The notes: generated by a model from the letters alone, not told the origin. Shown: positions 1-8,345, counted from the stretch's first letter. The stretch is 64,000 nt of DNA from Heterohyrax brucei (GCA_028571685.1 CM053148.1:87070001-87134000); one strand, 5' to 3'. Translations and numbers: made by a program.

Positions 1-78
1 AGTGGGGCAGTTCTACTCTGTCCTATAGGGTCCTTATGAGTCAGAATTGACTCTATGGCAACAAGTTAGTTAACTGGG
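1..78 (+). repeat. AfroSINE 3' half, cut by window edge
   Basis: This is the right half of a tRNA-headed afrotherian SINE. The family runs in plus sense from 'GGAAACCCTGGTGGC', through an A-box-like TGGCGTAGTGG and a B-box-like GTTCGAATCC, to 'CTATAGGGTCGCTATGAGTC' and a TTTGG-rich tail. Here the part from 'GGGGCAGTTCTACTCTG' to the tail is visible; the head lies outside the window. Confidence 0.85.
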
Positions 79-1082
79 GACAAGAAGCCCATAAGTCTCA
101 GTGGATTGCAGTAAAAACAGTTTTATTTATTTGTTTTTCATTTGAATCACGTTGCATGATAGTGACTGTAGAGCTTTTCTTCTTTTATTATAGGATCTAA
201 GCTGCAACTTCATTCCTGCTCTGGGATATGCCATTGTGTGCCATACATGGTCCTGCAGTGTCTTTACTTGGCATTGGCTTATGTCATATCTGCGCATCTC
301 ATGGACCAAAACACACCATACTATCAAGCTAAAAGCCATTTAGCTGTTTTGTGAGTACATTTTTGTCTCCTATATTTTCTTTTTGGTAGCATGCATTTTC
401 AGAATTGGAGTGCATATTTACTAACAATTGAATATGTTTATAGTTTGGGTTGTTACTTTGGATTTTGAGAAACATGATCTGGTAATACAAGCCTCTGATG
501 GGGCAAGTGGCGCTGTGGTATCACCTATCTGTGGTGTGACAATGTGTCCGTGAGAGCTATACAAATAATTTATTGTGGTCACCTTTCCGTTAGGTGACAT
601 GGGGAACCTCTGGTTTTTCAGATATAACACACAAAGACCAAAACACACTCATCAGGGGTCCCTCACTGTCACATAAGAAAGCCATAATTATGCCTGCAAG
701 CCTTATCTTATAGGAAAAAGAAGAAGTTGGGGGAAAGGCAAACATTTACAAAATGTACACATCAAGGAAGTATCATCCAATGGTCTGTCCAACCTACACA
801 ACAATGAGGTTCCAGCTCAGGTCTGCTGAGATTCATGTATTTCAAAAGGAAACCACCTGAAACCTAAATACATTAGAACTGTAATAACACCTTGCCTCTG
901 AGGTCCAGAAGCATAATAATTGCCTGCCATACCATTAACCCAATGGTAATGAAATGTTTAAGCAAGAAATTACACTCACCTCTTAAGTTGCGTGAAGTCT
1001 CATAACTATGACTGGTGAAGGGTAATCTTCCTAGACAGGGCAGTCAGTAATCGAGATCCATAATTTAAATAAAAGAGTAAGG
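79..1082. other. Repeat-poor stretch, nothing recognised
   Basis: AT-rich DNA between a SINE and a MIR. The open frames are short, lack codon structure and resemble no known protein. No repeat family was recognised by eye. Confidence 0.5.
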
Positions 1083-1245
1083 AAGGATTCCAGAGTCAGA
1101 CTGACTGAGTTGCCACTTAATTCCTGTGTGACCTTTGGTGAGTTCTCTAACCTCATTCTACCTCCGGTTCCTCATCAATAAAATGGAAAAAAGAAATAGT
1201 ACTTATTACCTACAGCTGAAATGAGTATTGAGATTATTAAAATTT
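1083..1245 (+). repeat. MIR SINE
   Basis: Shows the MIR order: 'GAGTCAGACTG', then 'GCCACTTAATTCCTGTGTGACC', then 'CCTCATCAATAAAATGG' and an AT-rich end. This matches the core of the ancient mammalian MIR element in plus sense. It is strongly diverged. Confidence 0.8.
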
Positions 1246-1271
1246 ATGAGAAACATAGAACAGCTCTGCTA

Positions 1272-1467
1272 CATTAAACCAAAAACACAAACAAATAAAT
1301 AAATGAGAAAAACATGTTGCTATCATGTTGATTCTGACTCATGGTCACCCAACAGGACAGAGTAGAACTGCCTCATGGGGTTTCCAAGGAGCACCTGGTG
1401 GATTTGAACTGCTAACATTTTGGTTAGCAGACACAGTATTTAACCACTACATCACCAGGGTTTCCTA
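1272..1467 (-). repeat. AfroSINE
   Basis: Near full-length minus-strand copy: A-rich tail complement at the left, 'GGACAGAGTAGAACTGCC', 'GTTTCCAAGGAGCACCTGG', and the complement of the tRNA-like head ending 'CACCAGGGTTTCC'. Confidence 0.9.
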
Positions 1468-1799
1468 AATGAGTTATATGAGGTACTATTTAAGTTTTAA
1501 ATATACCGTGTGAATATTGTCAAATTAATTACACCAAAATAATTAGATGTTTTCAAATTGTGCCCTTAGAGATTGTTATCATCTACACTTAGTTATAAAC
1601 AAATGATCACTAGTTTTTCTAGATTTGCTGATCTAAGTTCACTTGAAAACAAACCTCCAATGATTCCAAAATTTTGAGTTAATTTTATTTTCCAAGGTGT
1701 CATACCTTTACACTTGGTGATTAAAATGAACATACAAAAATGAACCACTGTACAATGAAGCCAAAGCCAAGTGCTGTCACTGTACAATATGTGATTTTT

Positions 1800-2012
1800 T
1801 TTTTTAATATCCAGAAAGAGCACTTCCTTGGAGACAGAAAGCAAATTGGTAGTTACAGAGACTGGGGAGGAGGGAGTGAGAAGCGATTGCTTAACGCAAG
1901 TGTTTTGGAACTTGATCAAGGCTTGGTTGAAAATCACTGTGAATATGCTAAGTGCTACTGAATTGTGTACTTTGAAGTGTTTAATTTTCTGTGAATTCAT
2001 TTCAGAAAGAAA
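1800..2012 (+). repeat. L1M-type LINE 3' fragment
   Basis: Matches the familiar ancient L1 3' end, with 'GTAGTTACAGAGACTGGGG', then 'AATATGCTAAGTGCTACTG' and 'AATTGTGTACTTTGAAGTG'. In old L1M elements this block follows the end of ORF2. Diverged and 5'-truncated. Confidence 0.65.
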
Positions 2013-2112
2013 CTGATGTTTTGTACTGGTCTTTTTATAATTTTTTTTACTAATTTTAAAGATGTAATTAGAAGCATTGGCATGTCTTTGTAATACAAAG
2101 CTTCAGTTATAC

Positions 2113-2245
2113 TAAACAAACAAAATCTACTGCCACTGAGTTGGTGGCTCACAATGATCCTATAGGACAGAGTAGCTGGTGGATTTGAATTGCCAACCGT
2201 TTGGTTAGCAGTCAAATGCTTAACCACTATGCTACCAAGCTCTAT
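2113..2245 (-). repeat. AfroSINE, internally deleted
   Basis: Minus-strand copy in which 'CCTATAGGACAGAGTAG' is joined directly to 'CTGGTGGATTTGAATTGCC'. About 30 bp of the usual middle are therefore missing. The head complement ends near 'CCACTATGCTACC'. Confidence 0.85.
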
Positions 2246-2254
2246 CAATTATAT

Positions 2255-3015
2255 TAATGACCCTGAATTTGATTATCCTGGCCCTCATGTTCTCTTCGAG
2301 CTCTCCATTTTACAGTTAACTGCCTGCAGGATGTCTCTTCTCAGATCTCTCTAAGCAATGCCACATTCAATATGTCTCAAGACTAAAATCATGTTCACTG
2401 AACTTTAGTATCTAACTTCCAAAATGACACCATCATCCCTTCAATTTTGCATCCGCAGGTGGGGCCATCCTTGATACCTCCACTTATTTCCAGTCCATCT
2501 CCAAATCATGTAATTTCAACTACTAACTATGTTTTGGAAACCCTGGTGGCGTAGTGTTTAAAAACTATGGCTGCTAACCAAAGGTCAGCACTTTGAATCC
2601 ACTAGATGTTCCTTGGAAACTCTAGGAGCAGTTCTACTCTGTCCTGTAGGGTCACTGCAAGTTGAAATCAGTGTGATAGCAATACGTTTGTTTGTTTGTT
2701 TCTGTTCTGGTGACTAAATGTCTTAATCCTGTCTACTCAGAGAGTTCATCCCATTGTCTCCAGGAATTCTCTAACTTGTCTCTCCAGACTGACCCACTCC
2801 ACATCAGATGTTCTTACACGTCTCATCACAGGCACCATTTTAGCACATTTTAAACCTTGAAATCAAAGCTCTATTTTTAGTTTGAAAATCAAACCATCTG
2901 CCCTTGAAACCTTTCAAATGCTTTTCATTGACTTCGTTCTTGGCCTCCAAGTCTCTGTCTTGATCTGCAAATTTGTTTCCCATCATGCTTCTTGATTTGG
3001 CTACCTCTAGCTTTA
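2255..3015 (+). repeat. L2 LINE fragment split by a SINE
   Basis: Sequence on both sides of the SINE at 2534-2701 reads as L2. The left part has 'CCATCCTTGATACCTCC' and 'CCAGTCCATCTCCAAATC'. The right part has 'CTTTCAAATGCTTTTCATTG' and 'GCCTCCAAGTCTCTGTC'. The order and spacing follow the L2 3' region in plus sense, so one old L2 was interrupted by a later SINE. Confidence 0.6.
2534..2701 (+). repeat. AfroSINE inserted in L2
   Basis: Full-length plus copy from 'TTTTGGAAACCCTGGTGGCG' to a GTTT-repeat tail. The tRNA-like head and the 'CTACTCTGTCCTGTAGGGTC' block are clear. Confidence 0.9.
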
Positions 3016-3039
3016 AGTGAACTTTCTTGGGATATATGT

Positions 3040-3165
3040 ATGAATATATTTCTCTCTCTCTATAACTATAAATATATATATATATCTGTGTGTCTGTGTA
3101 TACATAGGTATATACTTGTATAACACACACACACACACATATACATATACACACATATATGATTA
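3040..3165. repeat. TC/TA/TG/CA microsatellite
   Basis: Compound dinucleotide tract with TC, TA, TG and CA runs in succession. It creates a meaningless tyrosine/valine-rich open frame on the minus strand. Confidence 0.9.
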
Positions 3166-3169
3166 TATA

Positions 3170-3790
3170 GGAGCCAGAGAACAAAGGGCAGTATCACCGG
3201 ATGCTCAGCTCCCGTGTCAGCCACAGTATGTTAGCGGTGAAATACTTTCCTTCCAAAGTTGATAAGCTTGGTTATGTTTACTAATCATCCTTAAGTAAAA
3301 ATTATTAACACACTCTGTAGTAGATCTCTGGCTCAACATTTTTCCACATTATTTTGTCATACCAACACAAAATTGTAAGCAAAAGCTCACAAATTATCTA
3401 CCGCAAGCATCCATTATGGTTTTTCTGCTGTCCAAATAATCAAACAGCTGTGGACTTTTTAATGTTGACTTTGTACAAAACAGTTGCTTGAAATGGAGTC
3501 CAAAAGGAGAGAAAACATGCAGTCCTACCTTCTAGGGATGTTGCTTCTTCTAAAAGATGGTTCACAAGTAAATTTCCTCTAGTTAAAATACTGTCATGTA
3601 CATGAATGCAATCTTTATCTGCAAACTTAGGACATGATACTAGAAATTCAAACGGTTACTCCAAAGGAAAAATTTACTCCATTTTGAGCAGATTATTAAC
3701 AAAACTATACCTGCAGAGGACTGAGAGAAGCCAACTCTCTTTGTAGACTACCTTTGCATTTTCAATCAAATTTCAATCTGATTTGAGTGG
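3170..3790. other. Repeat-poor stretch, nothing recognised
   Basis: No gene-like frame and no repeat family recognised between the microsatellite and the next SINE. Confidence 0.5.
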
Positions 3791-3795
3791 ATTGG

Positions 3796-3945
3796 GAAAC
3801 CCTGGTTTCTTAGTGGTTAGCTGCTAGGGCTGCTAACCAAAAGGTCAGCAATTTGAATCCATCTGGTAAGACTTCTTGAAAACTCTGTGGGGCAGTTCTG
3901 GGGGTTTGTTATGAGTCAGAATTAGCACCATAGCAAAGGGTTGGT
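3796..3945 (+). repeat. AfroSINE, diverged
   Basis: Plus copy from 'GGGAAACCCTGGTTTC' to 'CATAGCAAAGGGTTGG'. The 'TCTACTCTGTCC' block is replaced by a short GGGGGTTTG stretch, so it carries a small internal deletion. Confidence 0.85.
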
Positions 3946-3954
3946 TAGTGAATT

Positions 3955-4529
3955 GTTTCAAATCTTTCTGTGGCTTGCCTCCAGGCAGTGATGTTGACCA
4001 ACTGCCTTGCCCTGCTACTAGAAAGCCCGGGAAGTGCTGCCTGGTCCCATATCTCCCCCACATCTCCACCAGACTGGCTACCCCCACATTCACTGATACC
4101 ACTGATGCCACTGGCGCTGGTCTTTTCATTCCCACAGCAGCCAAGCATGTCCTGCCTTAGGGGTTTTGCACTTTATAGTTCAATTTCCCCTGAATCCTAC
4201 TGTGGTTCCATCTGCAGCTCAAACGACAGCTTTCTCAAATCATGTTTTAATTCATGTCTCGGCTCAAATGTCATTTCCTCCAAGAAGCTTCCCATGGCCT
4301 GTAAACTCTGAGCCCACACATCCCTCTTGTCCTTTGCTTGTGGTATGTATCCTTATTTGGTGTTGTGTTCTCCCTTTCCTACCTTCCTTTGTATGCTCCT
4401 CATGATATGGTAAGCACAGTGAGTGCAGGAAACGCATGCTTTTTCTTGTCATGCCCTTAACATGTAACACGTTTAGTGGCCATATCTGCCTATAGCTGGT
4501 GAGCACTGAGTACTTGTCAAATACCTGAA
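3955..4529 (+). repeat. L2 LINE 3' end, left part, interrupted by ERV
   Basis: Reads as the L2 3' region: 'GGGGTTTTGCACTTTATAG', 'CTCAAATGTCATTTCCTCC', 'AGAAGCTTCCCATGGCC', and a gently AT-rich end. The final 'AATACCTGAA' is the left target site of the ERV. The last L2 bases ('TATTACTCTAGAATAAATGC') resume after the ERV at about 7603-7650. Confidence 0.65.
4524..4529. repeat. ERV target-site duplication, left
   Basis: CCTGAA directly precedes the TG of the 5' LTR. The same six bases follow the CA of the 3' LTR at 7597-7602. A 6-bp duplication is typical of betaretroviral integration. Confidence 0.9.
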
Positions 4530-4582
4530 TGTCAGGAGCCGTGGGTGAGCCCCCAGGCCCCGACATACAGGAAGCTTGTAGG

Positions 4583-4661
4583 GCTGAAAAAGCCCGCCCG
4601 CGCCAAGTTTGAAAAAGCCCGCGCCCGCGAAATTCAAAAGGCCCGCGCGCACAAAAAACTT
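4583..4661 (+). promoter_or_regulatory. Triplicated CpG-rich U3 repeat
   Basis: Three imperfect head-to-tail units of about 25-28 bp share the core AAAAAGCCCGCGC or AAAAGGCCCGCGC followed by an A/T-rich spacer. Repeated blocks in retroviral U3 usually act as enhancers, but that role here is inferred. The 3' LTR carries the same block at about 7266-7343. Confidence 0.6.
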
Positions 4662-4777
4662 CCTGCCTGATGTCACTGCCTTAGTCCTATGTATATCCAA
4701 TCCCCAGCCGACAACTACCTCACTCCAAATGTCACTCCATCCCTACGTCACTTGATCCCTCCCTTTATTCCTACTGC

Positions 4778-4785
4778 TATAAATA
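4778..4785 (+). promoter_or_regulatory. LTR TATA box
   Basis: TATAAATA in the right half of the LTR. Transcription would be expected to start about 25-30 bp downstream. The equivalent in the 3' LTR is 7460-7467. Confidence 0.75.
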
Positions 4786-4799
4786 TACCTCATTTTAAT

Positions 4800-4805
4800 A
4801 ATAAA
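4800..4805 (+). terminator. LTR polyadenylation signal
   Basis: AATAAA lies only 22 bp after the start of the TATA box, so it is at or before the expected cap site. This implies a very short R region, as in mouse mammary tumour virus-like LTRs. In the 3' LTR the same signal is at 7482-7487. Confidence 0.7.
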
Positions 4806-4918
4806 ACTGAGGCTTGATCAGAATCTTGTCTTGCCTCCATTTTTCCACCCTCCCTGCTTTACTTTCACAGGCTTCCCCTCGTCCCTTCGTTGATTTGTCC
4901 CGCGGGTCGGGGCAGAAC

Positions 4919-4937
4919 TGGCGCCTCAACGTGGGGC
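4919..4937 (+). other. Primer binding site, lysine-tRNA type
   Basis: Four bases after the 5' LTR, the sequence starts TGGCGCC and continues to CAACGTGGGGC. This matches the 3' end of tRNA-Lys(1,2) with one extra or changed base after the GCC. Lysine primers are usual in betaretroviruses and lentiviruses. Confidence 0.8.
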
Positions 4938-5137
4938 CCAAGGTACGGAGCTGCTGAAAGAAACCCACCACGGAGAAGGAAGTCCTGGCCAGGCGTCCTG
5001 AGCGACCGCACCGGGTGTGAGCTTGCTCGACTGGAGTTTCCACGGGAAAAGCTGCCCGTGAGTCAAACTCGTCCTGATCACCGCGGGAGTAGCCGCCCTG
5101 CGATTTTGGTCTGTTAGAGGTTAAGTGGGTGAAATTT
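4938..5137 (+). other. ERV 5' leader
   Basis: Untranslated leader between primer site and the Gag start. Splice-donor-like and packaging elements could lie here, but none can be named with confidence. Confidence 0.5.
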
Positions 5138-5386
5138 ATGGAGCAAGAATTAAATTCACATGAGCTCTTGTTAACGGCAACCAAGGATTCTATCAAGGGG
5201 CGGAAATTTAAGGCTAACAAAGAGATTTAGTACATTTCTTTAATTTCTTGTCTAATGTCTGACCTTAGTTTTCCCCAGAAGGGGGCGATAGACCCTAAGT
5301 GTTGGGAAAGGGTTAGAGACTGTCTGAATGATTATTATATAACCTTTGGAACAGAGAAAGTCCCCCGTGAAGCAACAGGCCGTTAA
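5138..5386 (+). pseudogene. Gag matrix N-terminus, interrupted
   Basis: The first ATG after the leader opens a frame starting MEQELNSHE. It meets TAG at 5228-5230, then stays open in the same frame to TAA at 5384-5386. The second part contains [12 protein letters not shown] and FGTEKVP-like residues, which fit the betaretroviral matrix domain. So about 80 codons of matrix remain, with one internal stop. Similarity ends near residue 78, where the rest of Gag appears to be deleted or replaced by the GC-rich segment. Family assignment is by motif resemblance only. Confidence 0.65.
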
Positions 5387-5620
5387 AAATTTCCTCGGGG
5401 GTGTGTGGGGGCAGGCGAGAGGGCTCCCCAAACCACGGTCGCCACGAGGGCCACCGGGCTCCGGCGCTCAGGGCTCGGCGCGCCGCGCGCTCTCCTTGTG
5501 CGGCCCTGGCCTACGCCGCGCCGCCCCGAGCTCCTAGCGCTCGGCCGAGAAGGGGCGGCTGCCCTCAGCCGCCGCCCCGCCCGCTGAAAAATCTCGGCCC
5601 AGCCGGCCCCACCCTATGTC
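5387..5620 (+). other. GC- and CpG-rich segment inside the ERV
   Basis: About 220 bp, very rich in G, C and CpG, in contrast to the AT-rich Gag remnant before it and the mixed sequence after it. Two frames stay open across it and read arginine/proline/alanine-rich. It may be a Gag proline-rich region, acquired host sequence, or a non-coding insert. It has no clear viral motif. Confidence 0.5.
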
Positions 5621-5996
5621 CTTCTCAAGCTGTTCTAAAGAGGATAATTCCTTTCACATGGGTGGGGATGTGCAGTTGGGGGAAGTCAGCAGGGGTTGGG
5701 CCGGCCTCGCTGCTCTCAATGCTGACTGTGTTAGGGATCATTCCTCTGAGCTCTTTTTACCCAAAAATTCCTGTACAGGTTTTCCTGATATTATTTCACA
5801 AACCAAGGGGGTAGTAAAGGGCCCCTCTCAGAAGGCATATCCCCTGATCCTTGTGCCAGGAGAGGAGAAAATTTGATTAGGAAGCCAAATAATATCAAGG
5901 ACAGTAGGCTAAAAAAAAAAAAAACAAAAACATGTCACAGGTGAAATGCTTCAGCCCATCATTTGCAGGGGCTCGTGACCTTGTTTACAAGGCTGA
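5621..5996 (+). other. Unassigned ERV interior with long A-run
   Basis: An 86-codon frame (5616-5876, no ATG start) and a 14-base A-run ending in C at about 5911-5925 are visible. The position, just before the dUTPase piece, fits the end of Gag and the Gag-Pro boundary. No zinc-knuckle CX2CX4HX4C was found in it. Confidence 0.4.
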
Positions 5997-6923
5997 TGGT
6001 GGACCTCCGCAGACGTGTGTTCCACCACCGATACAATATTAGTGCCCGATCAGGGTGTTCAACTCATCCCTACAGGGGTTTATGGGCCACTGCCCCCGGG
6101 AATGTTTGGTTTAATCTTAGGGCATGGCAGTTCCTCATTGGCCGGCCTTCATGTCATCCCTGGGGTCATTGATAATGACTACACAGGACAAATTACTCTT
6201 TTGGCCTCGGCTCCATTGGGGCCCCTGTCTGTTCCAAAAGAAAAGAGAATGGCACAACTTATATCCCAATACCAGTTACAAACTGTCAGGTTTAAAAGAG
6301 AACCCATCTCCTTAGCTTTGGCGGTCCTCTTGGGCCTGGGCGTAGCAGCAGGAGTCGGTACCGGTGCTGCAGCTTTGGTAGAAGGCCCTAAACAGCTCCA
6401 TAACTTAAACATGGCCATAACTGAGCATCTGAAGGCCATTGAGCAATCTATTTCAAACTTGGAAAATTCCTTAACGTCCCTGTCAGAAGTGGTCCTCCAG
6501 AATCGAAGGGGGCTTGACCTACTTTTTCTTAAAGAAGGTGGCTTATGTGCAGCCCTCAAAGAGCAATGTTGCTTTTATACAGATCATTCAGGGGTCATTA
6601 AGGACACTATGACTAAACTCAGAGAGCGATTAAATCAAAGACAACGAGAATGGGGAAGCAGCCCAGGATCGCTTGATTTTAACTTTACCGGAACTTCATG
6701 GCTTACTAATCTACTTCTCAGTTTTGCTGGCCCTGTTTTAGGAATATTACTGTTCCTGACCTTCAGCCCTTGGGCATTCAGAAAAATAACAAGCCTCATC
6801 ATACAACAAATAGATGCTGCACAAGCTAAACCTATTCAAGTTCACTACCATCGCCTGGCAGTTGATGAAGCTTATGCCACTGAAATGGGGTACCCTAGCT
6901 TCCTCCCCACAGGGACAGCATGA
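5997..6923 (+). CDS. Fused dUTPase fragment - Env transmembrane subunit
   Basis: An uninterrupted frame with no ATG at its beginning. Numbering residues from the GTG at 6015 gives 302 residues. Residues 1-88 resemble the betaretroviral dUTPase: YGPLPPGMFGLILG at 23-36, GVIDNDYTG at 50-58 (motif III), and KRMAQLI at 77-83 (motif IV). Motif II is degenerate (LGHGSSS). The frame then joins Env just before the furin-type site RFKR (92-95). Next come a hydrophobic alanine/glycine fusion peptide (96-122), a heptad region (about 125-160), a CKS17-like segment starting LQNRRGLDLL at 161, a CX6CC motif (C178, C185, C186), an NFT glycosylation site (223), a membrane anchor (about 231-252) and a 50-residue tail with YHRL. 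There is no signal peptide. The first in-frame ATG is at 6102, so normal surface display is unlikely. It is probably a deletion product. Confidence 0.85.
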   Translation, partial: WWTSADVCSTTDTILVPDQGVQLIPTGVYGPLPPGMFGLILGHGSSSLAGLHVIPGVIDNDYTGQITLLASAPLGPLSVPKEKRMAQLISQYQLQTVRFKREPISLALAVLLGLGVAAGVGTGAAALVEGPKQLHNLNMAITEHLKAIEQSISNLENSLTSLSEVVLQNRRGLDLLFLKEGGLCAALKEQCCFYTDHSGVIKDTMTKLRERLNQRQREWGSSPGSLDFNFTGTSWLTNLLLSFAGPVLGILLFLTFSPWAFRKITSLIIQQIDAAQAKPIQVHYHRLAVDEAYATEMGYPSFLPTGTA

Positions 6924-7198
6924 AAAGTAGAGGCATGCTTACCTCCTTACCAATCCGGCAAGAGAGGTATGGGTACTGGGACGAGTGCGAAGCAAAGCAT
7001 TGCAAGGGAAAGTTAACACTAACTCCTCTACGTTTCCCTGGGGCACACCTGGCTTGCATAGAGGTTGGTATCTATCTCAACATCAAAACGGCTCTGCCTC
7101 TCCTCCTCAAAAGATACCAAGAGCCATAAATTCCACGCGGAGGAGCCTTGGTCAATACCCCCTCACCCAGTTAAAGCCCACCTCCCATGAATTAAAAC
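6924..7198 (+). other. ERV 3' untranslated region
   Basis: Between the Env stop and the polypurine tract. No superantigen-like or accessory frame is convincing. A structured RNA export element would be expected in this place in type-D-like viruses, but none could be recognised. Confidence 0.5.
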
Positions 7199-7212
7199 AA
7201 AAAGGGAGGAGA
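7199..7212 (+). other. Polypurine tract
   Basis: An unbroken run of A and G (AAAAAGGGAGGAGA) immediately before the TG of the 3' LTR, the expected plus-strand primer site. Confidence 0.85.
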
Positions 7213-7596
7213 TGTCGGGAGCCGTGGGTGAGCCCCCAGGCCCCGACATACAGGAAGCTTGTAGGGCTGAAAAAGCCCGCGCGCGCCAAGTTTGAAAAAG
7301 CCCGCGCCCGTGAAATTCAAAAGGCCCGCGCGTGCAAAAACTTCCTGCCTGATGTCACTGCCTTAGTCCTATGTATATCCAATCCCCAGCCGACAACTAC
7401 CTCACTCCAAATGTCACTCCATCCCTACGTCACTTGATCCCTCCCTTTATTCCTACTGCTATAAATATACCTCATTTTAATAATAAAACTGAGGCTTGAT
7501 CAGAATCTTGTCTTGCCTCCATTTTTCCGCCCTCCTTGCTTTACTTTCACAGGCTTCCCCTCGTCCCTTCGTTGATTTGTCCCGCAGGTCGGGGCA
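7213..7596 (+). repeat. 3' LTR of the ERV
   Basis: Aligns to the 5' LTR with 8 substitutions and one A-run indel. Six of the eight substitutions are C/T or G/A changes at CpG sites. It carries the TATA box at 7460-7467 and AATAAA at 7482-7487. It is followed by CCTGAA (7597-7602), the right copy of the target duplication. Confidence 0.95.
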
Positions 7597-7602
7597 CCTG
7601 AA

Positions 7603-7650
7603 TGTATTACTCTAGAATAAATGCTGACTTTCAATGTTGAGAAGGAAACT
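7603..7650 (+). repeat. L2 3' tip, right part
   Basis: Continuation of the L2 at 3955-4529 after the ERV, ending with 'AGAATAAATGCTGAC', the AATAAATG-like terminus of L2. Confidence 0.5.
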
Positions 7651-7786
7651 CTCCATCAGAGTAAAGACAAGAAAACTTGGTGTGGCAAGTTCATGGTGTG
7701 GTAGAAGATATTTTCATCCCCAAATCTTTGCAAAATTGTTGAGAGTCAAAAATAAAAGCAAAGATAAACAGTATAAACTGTTTCGA

Positions 7787-7947
7787 GAACCAAAATCTGT
7801 TGCCATCAAGTGGGCTCTGACTCATAGTGACCCTGTAGGACAAGATAGAACTGTCACATAAGGTTTCCAAGGAGCAGCTGGTAGATTCCAGCTGCTGACT
7901 TTTTGATTAGTAGCTGAGCTCTTTAACCATTATGTCACCAAGGCTCC
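7787..7947 (-). repeat. AfroSINE
   Basis: Minus copy with 'GACTCATAGTGACCCTG', 'GTTTCCAAGGAGCAGCTGG' and the head complement 'ACCATTATGTCACCAAGG'. Confidence 0.88.
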
Positions 7948-8060
7948 GTTTTGAACACAGCAGGAATAAAATAACTACAGAAAATAGTTAGGAAAGTTTA
8001 ACAGCATTCTTCCAGAATAAAGCTAAATAACTTACATTTTCTAGCCGAAAGTCACATGCT

Positions 8061-8143
8061 TTGCCAGCTTCCTTTCTATAAAGGGATGTGATACACTGAG
8101 GTCTCAATGTGACAAGGACAGAGTAGAATTTTTTTCATGGAAG
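8061..8143 (+). repeat. Local direct repeat, copy A
   Basis: From 'TTGCCAGCTTCCTTTCTATA' to 'TTTTTTCATGGAAG'. A second copy with the same order of blocks lies at 9957-10036. It does not look like any SINE or LINE seen here. Confidence 0.7.
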
Positions 8144-8177
8144 TCTTCTTAAAGTACTTGTGACTGAAAGCGTGCTT

Positions 8178-8345
8178 TGATGGAAACTGTTGGTGCGGTA
8201 GTTAAGGGCTACGGCTGCTAATCAGAAGCCTGGCAGTCTGAATCCCCCAGACGCTCCTTGGAAACTGTAGGGCAGTGCTACTCTGTCCTCTAGAGTCACT
8301 GAGAATCGGAGCTGACTCGATGGCAATGGTTTAATGGGTGTGATG
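8178..8345 (+). repeat. AfroSINE
   Basis: Plus copy from 'GATGGAAACTGTTGGTGC' to 'CGATGGCAATGGTTT'. The B-box-like 'CAGTCTGAATCC' is mutated. Confidence 0.88.

Larger units (their letters stand above)
4530..4914 (+). repeat. 5' LTR of the ERV
   Basis: Begins TGTCAGGAGCC and ends GGTCGGGGCA, with the canonical TG...CA ends. It holds a CpG-rich triplicated block at about 4583-4661, a TATA box at 4778-4785 and a polyadenylation signal at 4800-4805. It aligns along its whole length to 7213-7596. Confidence 0.95.
4530..7596 (+). mobile_element. Internally deleted beta/gamma-chimeric endogenous retrovirus
   Basis: Complete proviral outline: 385-bp 5' LTR, primer site, 2.3-kb interior, polypurine tract and 384-bp 3' LTR, flanked by a 6-bp target duplication. 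The interior keeps a Gag matrix start, a GC-rich segment, a piece of a Pro-encoded dUTPase and an Env transmembrane subunit. Protease, reverse transcriptase, RNase H, integrase and Env surface subunit are not seen. The LTRs differ at 8 positions plus one 1-bp indel, so the insertion is young. A lysine-tRNA-type primer site, dUTPase, 6-bp duplication and short R point to a betaretrovirus backbone. The Env TM is of the gammaretrovirus/type-D kind, a combination known from MPMV-like viruses. With no polymerase it cannot replicate by itself. Confidence 0.93.

Noticed and set aside
1593-2000. 135-codon minus frame
   Set aside because: Antisense to an L1M 3' end; composition and lack of motifs indicate a chance frame.
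2840-3184. 114-codon minus frame
   Set aside because: It is produced by a dinucleotide microsatellite and L2 sequence; no protein resemblance.
4795-5220. 141-codon minus frame
   Set aside because: Antisense to the 5' LTR and leader of the ERV; not a gene.
5400-5610. CpG island of a host gene promoter
   Set aside because: It lies inside the provirus between its LTRs with no host exon nearby; kept only as an unexplained ERV segment.
6985-7437. 150-codon plus frame at the ERV 3' end
   Set aside because: Runs across the untranslated region, polypurine tract and LTR; no superantigen-like or accessory-protein motif, no ATG context.
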